64,000 nt of DNA, taken from contig CM076142.1 of assembly GCA_038025085.1 (NCBI GenBank), forward strand, positions 11,320,001-11,384,000, in the 5' to 3' direction. The notes under the pieces were generated by a model. That model saw only the letters and a list, made by a program, of their open reading frames with translations. It was not told the DNA's origin and ran no database searches. The translations under genes and the position numbers were made by a program. This document shows, one piece after another, positions 10,045 through 21,706 of the stretch. The stretch is from Tetragonia tetragonoides. Lineage: Eukaryota > Streptophyta > Magnoliopsida > Caryophyllales > Aizoaceae. Each line of letters begins with the position of its first letter. The stretch's first letter is position 1.

Positions 10045-11937
10045 CACTACAAAAAAAAGTAGAATTATAACAAGCGCAATTTGGTGAAAACCACCTAGAA
10101 AGTTACACTTTTTGTCGAGTACCCCCTGAATCGTTGTTATTTGTTCAGTACCACCTTAAACGTTACAAACGCCCTGACACTCACCCCTTAAGTGATTTGC
10201 CGGCCAAATTTTATATTTCTCTTCTCATTATACCCTCACGTATAAGGCACATATCACTTAAATGACCCCCCTATTTGACCAAAATAATTAATTAAAATCC
10301 AGTCTTTAATTTTCACCCTACCCCCTTCGATAATCTCTGTAACTTTGACCCAGAAGATCGTTTTCGCTTGAACAATATCTCCTCATTGTCACAGGATGAT
10401 GAATCAGTCAAATTAGGATCATTGCAAATAACTCAAATCTTTCTTACAGTTTTGCCACTCGAAAAACTTGGTTTTGGTTTGTCGTAGAACAATGAGTTTT
10501 GTGACAACATTGGATCCTCAAGCACTGACATTTTCTCGGTTATGTTTCGGATTTGTGAAAAAAGAAAAGCGTTAAAAAATCCCAAAACCCAGAAATGTTT
10601 TGGGTTCAAAAGAGAAATAAATTGGGCTAAAAAATAACAAAGATGAATAAATAATTCAAGGCAAGATTTTGGGAAGAAGAAGAAGAAATCATCTCAAGTT
10701 AAAGTCTCTCTCAAGAAGAGGAAGGTCTGATCAAAAAATAAGAGGAAAATGGCTAAGAACCGCTTTATGTGAAAACCCCTAAAACACTCTACTCCAGAAG
10801 AAGTCCAGCAAAAACAAAACAAAAACCATAAACCCTAATAAATCTCAAAAACCCAAAATTCATCAAATCAAAAAATCATAAACCCAAAAATATTGGGAAA
10901 AGAAAAAGAGAACAGAGATAAATAGGGTAAGAGGAAAAGAAGAAGGCGAGGACTTACCTAGATCTCACGCTTTCCCTATCACATATGGAGATGGTGGAGA
11001 AAGGTGGACATGGCAGAGAGCAATAATGGGAAAAGGAGAAATGCGTGAAATTGAGAAAGAGAGGGAAATACTTTTATTAATTAAGTCACAACGTGTTAAT
11101 TAACTAAAGGATCAAATGGGGTAATTATTTGGGTCAAACAGGGGGTTATTTAAGTGACATGTGCATTACACGTGAGGGTAAAACGGGAAGAAAAATATGA
11201 AATTTGGTCGGCAAGTCACTTAAGGGGTGAGTGTCAGAGCGTTTTTAACGTTTAAGGGGGTAGTGAACAAAAAGCAACGATTCAGGGAGTTCTGAACAAA
11301 AAATGGAACTTTGTAGGTGATTTTCACCAAATTGCACTTATAACAAAGATGAAGTTGGAAAAAAATTTACTTCACTATGTCGATATGGGACACCAAAGTT
11401 TCCTGATATTGCAAACAAAGATGGTCGCTTGCACATATACTAGTACTCTTAACATTTGTTGTACTGGACATATACTCCTATAACACCACAGGCCCACAGT
11501 GCAATGAAGCTTCGCTCGTTTGACTTCTCTCGATACTTCCCTTTTTACTTTATCGATTTCCCCTATCATTTAGATAAAATTAAAATCATATCCTCCTCCC
11601 CACTATACTGTTGTATGTCATCTTTTTTCTTTTGTTTCTTCTATGCCCAGAGAGAGAGAGAGGAGAGAGAGTGCAGAGCTGTAAATCCCATATTTAGCTC
11701 ATTTTGTTTTCCTCAATTTCATACAGTATTGCTATTTTAATTTCTCCATTTGCAACAACTATTATTAGTTCGCACATTTCAACTTCGATTTGTGGTCTTG
11801 TGGCATATTTTACAAATTACCACAAAAATGCTACTACTTGTGGCAATTTTTATTTTGCCACTCATATCATTTTTATTGTGGCAAAATATTTATTGCCACA
11901 AAGCAATATGCCACTAGAACTCAATTTTCTTGTAGTG
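10045..11937. mobile_element. CACTA (En/Spm) element, non-autonomous, carrying a MULE
   Basis: It starts CACTACAAAAAAA and ends TTTTCTTGTAGTG, with a 3-bp target duplication CTA (10042-10044 and 11938-11940). Subterminal 'ttgtggca'/'tgccac' repeats near the right end (about 11790-11915) are typical of the superfamily. No transposase is present. A 1.26-kb MULE is inserted near its left end. Confidence 0.9.
10074..11337. mobile_element. Mutator-like element, non-autonomous, long inverted repeats
   Basis: The ends GCGCAATTTGGTGAAAACC and TTTTCACCAAATTGCAC continue as inverted repeats for roughly 240 bp (10074-10310 and 11100-11337). They are flanked by a perfect 9-bp target duplication TTATAACAA (10065-10073 and 11338-11346). 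No supported gene is inside. This is the third nesting level: MULE in CACTA in 12-bp-TSD element. Confidence 0.9.
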
Positions 11938-11971
11938 CTAGAGCCATCCCTCAAAATTACTTGCTCTATGG

Positions 11972-12450
11972 TAGAGGTGGCCAGTGGGCCGGGCTAGGCC
12001 CAAGCCCACCCTGACTGGACCGCCGAGGGCTCAAGCTGTGCTGGCGAGGAGAGAGCCCAGGCCCAGGCACGGGCACGACACGGTACTGGCGGTGCCAAAG
12101 CAGTGCCTCCTTCCGAGGAAGCCCGGCCCGCCTTATAGCCCGTTTCTCTCCTCTGGCTTTCTCTCTCCCCTCCTTCAATGGTTGATGGCTTCAATGGCTG
12201 CTGCTGTTTTCTCTCTTCCCTCTAGCTTTCTCTCTCTCCTCTAGCTTTCTCTCTCCCTTTCAATGGCTGCTCTCTCTCTCTCTCTCTCCTCATGACGGTC
12301 CAACCGCGTGCTTCACCTAGCTAGGTCTGAGGCCCAGGCCCGGCACGGCACGGTGCTGGCAGTGCCAAAGCAGTGCCTCCCTTCGAGGAAGCCCGGCCCA
12401 CCAGAGAGCCCGACCCAGCTCCGGCACGGCACGGCCCGTGGCCACCTCCA
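11972..12450. mobile_element. hAT-like non-autonomous element, GC-rich
   Basis: The inverted ends are TAGAGGTGGCCAGTGGGCC and GGCCCGTGGCCACCTCCA. The 8-bp flanks ctctatgg and atttacgg match at 5 of 8 positions, so the target duplication is degraded. The interior is rich in 'ggcccaggcccggcacggcacgg' type sequence, as in many plant hAT MITEs. Open frames here are compositional and not genes. Confidence 0.7.
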
Positions 12451-12576
12451 ATTTACGGTGGACTAAGTGCACACAAGACATGCTTAGTCAGAATTAAGAC
12501 ACAATTTTGTAAAATTTGCAGCAAATAAATAAAATCATAATATAGTATTACAACGTTGAGTTAGCACAAACCACCA

Positions 12577-13630
12577 GGAACCTTTTTTTTGTAGAGAAAG
12601 GGAGGGCTACCGCCCAGTTATATGGGTATAGTACGAGGTGACCCGATGCCTATAACATCATATAATAAAAGTGACCGAATGCCGTGTGATGGCGCGCCAA
12701 GAGTATGTTCTCCTAAGGGAAATGTCACAGCAAGATTAGAGAGTCAGTCTGCACATCGATTCGCCTCACGATAAGCATGTTGCAGAATATAAGAACCTCC
12801 TGCATTCAGTAGTTTCCTGCACTCTTATATGAGAGCACCATACTCATTGTTTCTTGTGTCCCCTGTCTGTAAGAGTTGGACTATCACCCTGGAGTCAGAT
12901 TCTATAATGAGCTGTTGTACGCCCATCGTTCTAGCAATCTTCAAACCTGTCCACAGGCCTACGAGTTCTGTACGGGTAACTGTGGCAACATCCAAATTCA
13001 CCACAAAACCATTTATCCACTCACCTTTCCAGTCACGAAATACACGACATGCACCGGCACTACCTGGGTTCCCTTTCGAACCCCCGTCAACATTGAGTTT
13101 AATATACTCTCCGTGAGGCGTAGTCCAAGCTACATTGACCACTTGTGTCAAAAGACCAGTACTGATGGACCCAAAAGTATTCCAAGCATTAACTGTATCC
13201 TTAGCTTGATTAAAAATGAACCTTCTCACATCAAAAGGTTGACCACGATTCCCACGAAAGGCCATATTACATCTCCATTTCCAAATCCAGAAGCAAGTGA
13301 GTGCAAATATAATATTCCATGGGGTACTTACCTCAAGTGGGCTAGTATTTTGTAAGTTACCTTGGATCCAGGTACGAAAGTCCCCCAAGAAAAAAACTGA
13401 AGAAAGATTCTGAGGTAAAATCACCAGCCATACAGCTTTAGCAGCTGTACAGTCCCTGAAAACATGAATTACATCCTCTATCACAGCAGAGCATTCTTTG
13501 CAACATTTGTCTCCAGTGAAACCACGCTTGTGCCGTTGGTCATTCGTAGCTAAGCGGTCAAGCATAGCGCGCCACAAAAAGAACCGAATACGGTGTGAAA
13601 CCTTTAGTTTCCACAGTAATTCCCACCGTA
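12577..13630 (-). pseudogene. 5'-truncated L1-type LINE: zinc-binding RT tail plus RNase H
   Basis: The minus-strand frame 13646-12825 encodes the zf-RVT region (C..C..H..C near residues 47-67, VIEDVIHVFRDC) followed by a plant RNase H-like domain. The acidic residues expected for catalysis are present (KLNVDGGSKGNPG, TELVGL, IESDS). The frame breaks at a TAA at 12825. Similarity then resumes in another frame (ECRKLLNAGGSY, then YREANRCAD, then a TGA), so the element is dead. A T-run at 12582-12589 is the poly(A) tail on the minus strand. By comparison with 25695-25715 the insertion point was between 'gaac' and 'gccc'. The first few codons of the listed frame are host DNA. Confidence 0.88.
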
Positions 13631-13744
13631 TAGCCCAAAACAACAAACATGCCGGGAGATTTCCAGAGAGACCGACGAAGACAGATTATAAGAAAATTAA
13701 AGGATAACTAAAAATCAATGAATTGATAGTTGAATTGAACTGAA

Positions 13745-14560
13745 CTGAATGTGTAAACTTTAAAAAATGCACCCACAAAATCAAACACTCAACTTATCTT
13801 GCTTTCATTCTATGTACTGAGGGTGTGTTATTCTTTAAAGTTTACTCGGTCGGTTCAGTTTAGTTCATCTCCGTTTAGATCAGTTCAGCTTAGAGGTGAT
13901 TTCGTGTCATTTCGATCAGTGATTTTAGTTCAGTGGTATTAAGTTCAGAAACATACATTTTGTCTCACATATCAAGTAGTGTTCAATTCAGTTAAGTGGT
14001 TTTCAATTCATTTTAGTAGTATCCATTTTAGTTCAGTGATGTTAAACTCAATGAACTCAATTAAAATAAGTCAAGTTCAACCCTAAATAAAGCTCACAAC
14101 CTGAATGCACATTACACAAGTCTATTGAACTACATCGTATGGTGCGTTTTTTAAAACTTACGCGGTCAGTTCAGTTCAGTTCAGGTGTCAATTCAGTGAT
14201 TTTCAGTTCAGTTAATTGATGTTCAGTTTAGTTCAGTGGTGTTGAGTTCACAGACATATTTTTTGTCTCACATATCAAGTTGTGTTGAATTCAATTCAGT
14301 GGTGTGTGGTGTCCACTTCAGTGATGTTGAATTCAATTCATTTCTGGTAATAAGTTCAGCTCTAAAGAACACACCCTTATAATTAAGTGATATTCAGTTC
14401 AGTTCAGTGGTGCCGAGTTCGGAAACATCATATATACTTTTTGTCTCACATATCAATTTTGTGTTAAATTCAATTTAGTGGTGTCCAATAGAGTGATGTT
14501 GAATTTAGTTCTATTTTTGATAAGTTCAGCTCTAAAGAACACATCCCATATCTGCTTTTA
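13745..14560. mobile_element. Cluster of Tourist-like 'ttcagttcag' MITEs
   Basis: At least three family members lie here: about 13821-14095, 14139-14376 and a partial one at 14385-14555. Ends such as 'ggtgcgttttttaaaactta' and 'ctctaaagaacacaccc' and internal 'cagttcagttcag' match the copies at 9221 and 9518. No gene. Confidence 0.6.
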
Positions 14561-14936
14561 TGATCTCTCGCTCCTATTTACCCAATATAAAATAAATTCA
14601 AAATCTTTAAACCCCGTTTTAGTGGCAATGAACTTATTCACAATCATTGGAGATTATATGATAGAGAGAAATCAAAAGAGAGGAAAGATGTACGTACTCG
14701 TGGCAACAATGAACTTATTATCAACAAACATATTGTCTTTAATAAACCACATACCATTAAGAACAATGCATAAATTTAATTGATTGATTTAGTTGGAATT
14801 AAAATAACAATACATATATAGCACACATTTTATTTAGAAACGATGCATATATACGATGATATAAATAGCCAAATCATGCAGCGTATATCAACCATTAATA
14901 ATTACTGTAAATAGGTAGGGCTGGCTAGGTTGTTCA

Positions 14937-15317
14937 TTAGTTACATGTACCAGAGAATGTCCCAGTGCATGCGACGTTGTTGCAACAGCCATGAAGGTAA
15001 CCACAAGTGCCACCTTTGGGTACGCAAGTGCACGTACCCGAAAACGACCCGGTGCAGTATCCTTCACAACATATTTGTCCTAAGCCACCACATTGTTCTC
15101 CTTGAAATGCACACCAAGGACCATTGAGACTTTGGAGAGTATCAAGATTAGTTTCACTTATTCCACTATAGATCAATATGTTTGAAAGCGGAATGACTTG
15201 GAAAGCAGCAATGGTGGGTTGAAGTTTGGTAGCCAACATCATCACAAAGGCAACCAAGAATACCATAGTTATTGGTAATTTCATGATGAGCTTATCATTA
15301 GAATAATTCATCTCCAT
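14937..15317 (-). CDS. Secreted double-knottin (cystine-knot) peptide, amaranth alpha-amylase-inhibitor-like
   Basis: 126 residues. Residues 1 to about 35 form a signal peptide (MEMNYSN.. then hydrophobic TMVFLVAFVMML), followed by a pro-region of about 30 residues. Two tandem six-cysteine domains come next: C-x6-C-x6-CC-x3-C-x7-C and C-x6-C-x5-CC-x4-C-x7-C, joined by one residue. The spacing fits knottins and the C-terminal half resembles the amaranth alpha-amylase inhibitor, so an enzyme-inhibitor or antimicrobial role is possible but inferred. I chose the ATG at 15317, not the upstream one at 15356. The TATA box lies at 15363-15374, so the upstream ATG would precede the transcription start, and the pseudogene paralogue starts MEM at the same place. 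No intron. Confidence 0.85.
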   Translation of the reverse strand: MEMNYSNDKLIMKLPITMVFLVAFVMMLATKLQPTIAAFQVIPLSNILIYSGISETNLDTLQSLNGPWCAFQGEQCGGLGQICCEGYCTGSFSGTCTCVPKGGTCGYLHGCCNNVACTGTFSGTCN

Positions 15318-15360
15318 TTTAATTTGTGTTGTGGATGATGATAAGAGGAGCTGCACGTCC

Positions 15361-15388
15361 CCTTTTTATATATAGCATGCATGCATGC
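15361..15388 (-). promoter_or_regulatory. TATA box and triple RY repeat of the double-knottin gene
   Basis: On the minus strand CATGCATGCATG (15376-15387) is followed at once by TATATATAAAAAGG (15361-15374). RY elements touching the TATA box are typical of seed-expressed genes controlled by B3 factors. The arrangement is kept in the pseudogene copy. Confidence 0.65.
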
Positions 15389-16331
15389 TAGTGTATTGAT
15401 AGTATTAGTGAAGGTAAAGCAAAAGACGTGTAAGATATAGGAACCACACACTCATTTTTTGGATTCTATTATAAACGGTGCAATAATACTGAAGAATTAT
15501 TGAATGTTAATACCTACTAGATGATAATAATGGTTAGCTGGCTTGGCCAATTATTGTTATTCATTTTTGGAAAATGTGAGTGTTAAGAAATGTGAGTGTT
15601 ATTCATTTTTGGAAAATGATAAAGTTATTTAGGAATGGAGGGAATATTAGTTGTCCTAATAAAATGTGTTTTGTAAAAATTAATATTAGACAAATTTATA
15701 TGGGATAAGTAAATTACCTTCATAAAATGTTAAAGAATCGGGTCAATTTATCGGTGGAACTAGCTTTGGGTCCCCCATCAAACCAAGCAAATGTCTAATT
15801 TTTATGTAAATTTATCCCAAATTTCATTTATTTATCTTTGTTTAGCTCCGCTTAATTTTCTTTTACATTATATATATTTTTAATTTTCGCCCTCTCACAC
15901 TCAAAATTTTACTTTCGCCGTTAGGTTAATTTTAAAACTATAATTATTAGGCATCGAATAACAAATTCACGTCAATTCCATTATTTCAAATTCTAGTATA
16001 TATCCAAACACACTATATAGGAAATGTTATAGGTAATTATTCACTCTGTTCCTTATCATTCTTTCCTTTATTTTTTGCACTAATACACACCAAGCTAAGA
16101 CAATACAATTGTATGGTTGATATTTTTGTTCAAAAGACAAGAGATAATATCTCAACGACTCAAATGTTGAGCAATGAGCAAGTGTTCCATTATCCATCAT
16201 AGCAGTAGCTAGAGCTGTCAAAATCCGATCTGATCTAAATCTGCTAAAATAGGCATAAAAAGAGGCCAAATCCAAAAATCAGACTCGAACCCGGCCAAAA
16301 CAAACTGACAAAAACAGACTTTATATGTTGC
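15389..16331. other. Upstream region of the knottin gene, no further gene
   Basis: AT-rich. 15520-15560 and 16030-16150 match the flank of the pseudogene at 5430-5700, with extra DNA between them. The short minus-strand frame at 16027-16275 has no recognisable features. Confidence 0.5.
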
Positions 16332-16650
16332 AGCATGTCTTGTGTGGACTTAGTCCACCACGAACCAAGTAAATTTGAGGGATGACTCTAGGTAAAGTAG
16401 GGAGTGCGTGGCTCCACTATTACAGGGGTGACTCTAGGTGAAGTATGGAGTGACTTCACTATTAGAGGGGCGGGTCCAGGTAAAATAGGGGATGGTTCTA
16501 CTATTAGAAGGGTGGTGCCAAGTATAAATTTGAGGGTTGGCTCTAGGTAAAATAGGGATGACTCCACTATTAGAGGGGTGGCTCCAAGTGAATTAGGGGG
16601 TGACTCCAGGTAAAATATTGGTCAACATAAACTAAGTTCACACAAGTTTG
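16332..16650. mobile_element. TIR element with 21-bp motif, copy 3 (reverse orientation)
   Basis: It starts AGCATGTCTTGTGTGGAC and ends TTCACACAAGTTTG, so it is inverted relative to copies 2, 4 and 5. The interior repeats 'gactctaggtaaagtaggg' type units. The 12-bp flanks are only partly alike (7 of 12), so the target duplication has decayed. Confidence 0.75.
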
Positions 16651-16751
16651 TGTATATATCTTGAAAGCTCAATTGATATACAAACATACTTTAAACATCA
16701 ATAATAAAATTGACCAAGCCAAATCTAACTTGATTGATCCATTTGAGAGCT

Positions 16752-17912
16752 CTAAGGGCATCATTATCCCTAGTCTCATGAGTCTTGATTTTTAAGAGTC
16801 TTAAAAATCTTAAAAGTCTTGTGCCATTGCGGTGGGCGAAAAAAATGCTTGTTTTAAGTTGGGTCTTTATATTTCAAGACTCCCTTTGAGACTCAATTGT
16901 GGGGCCCAACTACTTAAAAAAAGGAATAAAGTTAAATAAATTGAAATTGAATTGAGTAAAGAAAAGGAGATTGCTAAATGTAAATACCAAAATTACTAAA
17001 CGCAAATTATGTTTCCCATAATGCTCCTCTCATATGAGGGATCCCTAATTTCCTTTAGCCTTTTCCCCTCTCTCTCTCCACATTGATTGCACTGTAGCTT
17101 TGCATTCCCATAATTTTGATTGGTTCTTCCGCGATGATTTAAACACAATATTTATCTGCTTTGCACCTTAGTTTTGCATCACCGATTCATCTCGATGATT
17201 CTTCCTCATCAATCATCATCATTAAAACAACAGCTACGCGTCCTCACCTTATTGACTCGTATAATCGTATCTCGACTAGCCCCGAACACCACAACTACAT
17301 CTTCGACCACCAAAAGGGTCGGCCCGGTCAGGCAAACACACCGGGGTCAGGCCCAAATAGTTGCTACCCACATATCACTACCCCTTGCCGCCACTCAGCC
17401 AGACGAGCATACATCACACTAGATCGCATATAAATATTTTGAACAATTTTTTTTTTTTTTTTTGAAAAGAAAACTTAAAATTTTAATTGTTATTTTTACG
17501 TACATATCAATCATATCATTACTTACATTGCCTTACAAAATTTTTATCAATGAAAGATATCAGTCATGTGATTTAATTTAGATCTATATTATGAGTTCAT
17601 GAATGAGCAAAATATGGGGATTTGAGAGAAAACAGAATAATAAGTATAGAAGTTTCATTTTAAATAAAAAGGGCATTTTGGAAAGTAATTTTAAATATTT
17701 GCATTTAGTAAATTAAGATTTACGTTAAATAATTCCGAAAACAAAAATGTGAGTGAAAGTTGATGGGTCAAAGTTTGACAAGTCTGAAAAGTCTGAATAG
17801 CATTTTGATGGAAAGTTTGAAATTGAGTCTAGAAAACAAAAAGTGAGTGAAAAGCTGATGTACCAAGTCTGTAAAATTTGAAAAAGTCTGATGCATTGTG
17901 AATGCCCTAACA
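16752..17912. mobile_element. Possible TIR element containing a second insertion
   Basis: 'agggcatcattatccctagtc' at 16752 and '...tgatgcattgtgaatgccct' ending at about 17910 look like inverted ends, with 'aagtct' repeats inside. Within it, about 16970-17725, a second segment runs from 'ttgctaaatgtaaatacc' to 'gcatttagtaaattaag'. The boundaries are uncertain and no coding frame inside is recognisable. Confidence 0.35.
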
Positions 17913-18072
17913 GTAGCCTTATATAGTTCTGCACACTGAGGCTTGAGTCCATTACCTCCCTGAGCGGACTTGGCAAACAAACAAACGTCAAGGCCCAATT
18001 TCCAAGGACAGGGCCACAACAGCTCTTTGATCATTGATATTTTCATTTTCTCTTTTCACAAATATACAATTA

Positions 18073-18411
18073 CAAAAACTTGTGTGGGGGCTTAGTCTAT
18101 AGTGGACCAATACTTATAGTCACCCCCTTCTTTACCTGAAGCAACCCCCTTTTAAAAGTGGAGTGATCCCTACTCCACCTAGAGTCACCTCTCAAATTTA
18201 TACTTTTTTTTTTGCTTTTTTTTATTTTGCTCAAATTTATACTTGGCATTACCCCTACTTTACCTAGAGTCACCTCCTACTTTACCTGGAGCCATCCATT
18301 ACTTCACTTGGAGCCACCCCCTACTTTACCTGGAGTCACCCCCTACTTCACCTGAAGCCACACCTCAAAATTACTTGGTCCACGATGGACTAAGTCCACA
18401 CAAAACATGCT
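18073..18411. mobile_element. TIR element with 21-bp motif, copy 4
   Basis: It starts CAAAAACTTGTGTGG and ends CCACACAAAACATGCT. The interior contains five or more units of 'ggagccaccccctactt..'. A target duplication is not visible. A T-rich interruption lies at 18206-18228. Confidence 0.75.
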
Positions 18412-18780
18412 GTGAGGCTGCCTCGTAGAAGATCTTTTGCAATAATAATGATGAACATGTAAAATATAATTTAATTATAATATTAAATACAAATTTGTAT
18501 TATGATATTTTATCTGTTTCTCTTTAAATTTCCTACATGTTTTTCTATAGTTTTTAATGTGGCACTTTAACCATTAATATAGTGAATTGCTAAATACCGC
18601 CCCTTTTTACTAGCTACCGCCCCCCCCCCTTTCCAATTTTACCCTCACCCACCCCTCTTCCTCACTCACTCTCACTCACTCACTCTCACTCATCCACTCT
18701 CACTCATCCTCTCTTCCTCACTCACTCATCCTCACCACCACACCATCACACCGGCAACCACCACCACCACCACCACGACC

Positions 18781-19254
18781 ATGTCAAGTGCTAGCGGCAG
18801 CGGTTTCGACGGCGAGGGAGGCGGCGACCAACGGCGCGAGGGGGTAACTTTTCGAATTTTTTTTTTTTTTTTGTTTGAATTGAATTTTTTTTGGTTTGAA
18901 TTGAATTTTTTTTGCCTTGAATTGAATATTTTTTGCCTTGAATTGAATATTTTTTGCCTTGAATTGAATCGTGAAGTTATGAATTGAAATTGTGTTTTTT
19001 TTTTTTTTTTTTTTTGCGTCGGTCGTCTGCCGATCTCGACTCACCCAAGGGTGAGTCGCCTGAGACGGGCGACTGACCCAAGGGTGAGTCGTCTGTCGCA
19101 GACGACTCACCCTTGGGTGAGTCGAGACAGGCAGACGACTCACCCTTGGGTCAGTCGCCTGTCTCAGGCGACTCACCCTTGGGTGAGTCGAGATCGGCAG
19201 ACGACTCACCCTTGGGTGAGTCGTCTGAGACCAGACGACCGACACAAAAAAAAA

Positions 19255-19324
<70 letters not shown>

Positions 19325-19414
19325 TATTGTTATTATTATTATTATTATTATTTATTGTTATTATTATTATTATTATTATTTATTGTTATTATTATTATTA
19401 TTATTTATTGTTTA

Positions 19415-19455
<41 letters not shown>

Positions 19456-19457
19456 TA

Positions 19458-19492
<35 letters not shown>

Positions 19493-21482
19493 GATTGTTA
19501 TTATTATTATTATTATTATTGATTATTGTTTAATTAACTAAAAATGTGAAATGATAGATGGGAGGAGCCGGTAAATCGGTGCCTTGGTTATTTAGTGAAC
19601 TAGCTGGTTCAGGACCGCGTCACACGAGGACGCGCGGGATTGATGCCTCTGTACGGAGACAGAGAGAGGCAGTTCGGATGAGGGAGATGACTGCTGAGCA
19701 AGACGATTACGCAACTAGCGAGTTCTACTCCGGTGAGCAAGACGATGATGAGATTGGCGTCGAATTATCCTCAGATTGGCGCGTGGTGAAGGGCAGAGGC
19801 GGTAGGTTTGTTAGTACTGGGTCGTCCAGTACTGGCAAACGATCTAGAGCGGAGGACGACACTACGTGGCTTGTTACAGAGCCTGTGTCCGGTGGGCCGG
19901 CGGATGATAGCGTCATACCGAGCTTCTTGGGCCACGTAGCGTCTCGTATGTGGAATGGAGAGATGAGGGGTCTCTTGAAGTGTCAGAACCGATGGACTGT
20001 ATGTCAGCGGCTGAGTCAGTGGCGAGCGGAGATGTCGGCCGAGATGAGGGCCCAGATCGAGGGGACTGGGTTATCACACCTGGCAGACATTATGTTCAGA
20101 CATATTGACTTCCCCCTGATATCTGCATTCGTGGAAAGGTGGCAGCCGGATACGAACTCGTTCCACATGCCGTTCGGAGAGATGACGATCATGTTGCACG
20201 ATGTATGGCATATTCTTCGGATTCCTGTAGACGGAGAGCTCGTTTCCAATGAGGGATGGGATGGGCAGCTGCAGACGGCGGCCATGGAGGTTCTCGGGGT
20301 CAGCCCAGAAGAACTGATGTGTAGCCACTGGCAGGGCGGTGCGGTCCTCACGGAGTCGGTTTTTGAGCTTTGCCGTGAGCAAGTGGATGACATCCAGGCG
20401 ACAGCTTGGATGTGGTTACTTATTGGATCCACCTTGTTTGTCGACAAGAGTGGTAACCGTATTAGACCCTCCTGCGTGATGGAGGTGATGGACGACGGTG
20501 TCGATACGGTGCATGACTTCTCTTGGGGATCTGCTGCCCTCGCCTTCCTATATCGTCAGCTCGGTATAGCTAGTCGCGGGGATTCTCAGGGCATCTGCGG
20601 ATGCCTAACTCTCCTGCAGGCATGGATATATGAGTACTTTCCCTGCTTTCGACCTCATCGGGAGCGGATGGTTGTCGGAGACGACGAGGCTCCCCGTGCG
20701 TCCGTATGGAGTGCCCTGGCTGAGGGCAAAGACATGGGTCGACTGGACTCCTTACGTAGACGCTTGGATCATCTGCGAGCGACAGAGGTGCGTCATTTAG
20801 TTATCGGTGTTCATGATTTATTTCGTTGTTTGCTATGTTTTTTTACTTCACCGTAACTTTCAACATTTCTACGTAGGTGGTGTGGCTGCCGTACGGTTCT
20901 AACCCGGCAGTATCTGTACCGAGGACTGTATTCATGGGGTGGCTACAGTATCGGGATATTATCGAACCGTACATGCCTGGTCGTTGTTTACGACAAATCG
21001 GGTACGTACAGAGTATCCCAACCCCGATCTTTAGGCCAGTCAAAGCGATCAGGTCATGGAGCAGTCGTTCGTACAAGGTTGTCTTCCCCGAACGGATCTC
21101 ATCTGATGCTTGGCGTATGTTCCCGGGATTTTACATTCTTGGTCTCCATGGGTTTCAGGCATCCACGTCAGATCCCACAGCATGTACGGATGACTACCTC
21201 GCATGGTACTACCTTCACTCCCACCCTCGGCTGATACGTGACGCTGCAGCACCTGTGATTCCTCCACGATCCAACAGCGATTATGTAAGTGATTAACTAA
21301 AAAATATATATTTTTACGTATTACATATCTCTGAACTCACACTCATTGTTACTTTTTTGCAGTGGGTGAATCGTCTAGCCGTCGCAGCTGAGTCTTTCAT
21401 TAGTTTGATTCCTCCGGAGCAAGCGGAAGATTCTCGATCGATTATGGACGAGTATATGAGAGATTGGCGGGCTGCCAAATGA
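18781..21482 (+). CDS. Plant mobile domain (PMD, MAIN-like) protein inside a transposon
   Basis: Predicted exons are 18781-18843, 19558-20787, 20877-21284 and 21363-21482, all phase 0 with GT/AG borders, giving 606 residues. The first exon (MSSASGSGFDGEG...) is inferred from its frame and donor. Without it the protein starts at 19558 with 585 residues. After an acidic N-terminus of about 160 residues comes a PMD / aminotransferase-like domain (FVERWQPDTNSFHMPFGEMT, LHDVWHILRIPVDG, then YRQLG, LLQAWIYEYFP, VWLPYG). This is the family of MAIN/MAIL1 proteins and the 'phosphatase 7 long form' relatives. PMDs occur both as host silencing factors and inside transposons. The frame is intact and relatively GC-rich, which suggests recent constraint or recent mobility. 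Role in this element unknown. Confidence 0.82.
19027..19244. repeat. 33-bp palindromic array, left copy, 6 units, in PMD intron 1
   Basis: Units of GACTCACCC(AA/TT)GGGTGAGTC separated by 13-14-bp spacers (gtctgtcgcagac, gcctgtctcaggc). Two units have single mismatches that break the arm (GACTGACCC, GGGTCAGTC). The array flips orientation around 19085-19100. Confidence 0.9.
19252..19530. repeat. (ATT)n microsatellite, about 280 bp
   Basis: Long TTA/ATT array with regular TTTATTGTTA interruptions, next to the palindromes. It lies inside the predicted first intron of the PMD gene. Confidence 0.95.
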
Positions 21483-21706
21483 TGTATTGACCCTAGATGA
21501 ATTTGTTATTATAAGAGTTTCATTGTTATTTTTATTATTTATTTGTGTTATTGTAATTTGTTGTTTCTTATTTACATTTTTTGTTTTATTGTAATTTGTT
21601 GTTTTATTTACCTCCAATAATCACGACCACTCTCCACATGCAAAATATAACAATCACACAAAAATGTGACAATGATATAAGTATAACAATCACGCAAAAC
21701 ATTCAA

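Larger units (their letters stand above)
9799..12484. mobile_element. TIR element with 21-bp motif, copy 2, with 12-bp target duplication and nested insertions
   Basis: The left end CAAAAACTTGTGTGGAC and right end GTGCACACAAGACATGCT are flanked by a perfect 12-bp repeat TAGTCAGAATTA (9787-9798 and 12485-12496). The related ancestral DNA at 25593 has this site once, without the element. The element's own sequence is about 300 bp (9799-10044, 11941-11971, 12459-12484). The rest is a CACTA element and a hAT-like element inserted into it. Confidence 0.8.
9036..13705. other. Degraded duplicate of DNA at 25365-25775, expanded by nested insertions
   Basis: Three blocks align in order with the 3' flank of the TRM gene: 9036-9220 with 25365-25565, 12485-12576 with 25590-25695, and 13631-13705 with 25700-25775. 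Shared strings include 'gggagatct', 'cagcaaa', 'acgttg', and 'aaacatgccgggagatttcc'. The gaps are filled by two Tourist-like MITEs, a 12-bp-TSD element (itself carrying CACTA, MULE and hAT insertions) and a LINE. About 0.4 kb of ancestral DNA became 4.7 kb. Confidence 0.8.

Noticed and set aside
11984..12244. GC-rich open frames around 12 kb
   Set aside because: They lie inside the hAT-like element with low-complexity GGCCC/GGCACGG sequence and have no protein features.
15318..15356. Upstream ATG of the double-knottin gene
   Set aside because: The TATA box lies immediately upstream, so transcription should start after it, and the paralogue begins at the MEM codon.
18784..19541. Long Ile/Tyr/Leu-rich frames
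   Set aside because: Translation of the ATT microsatellite and palindrome array. They overlap the predicted PMD intron.
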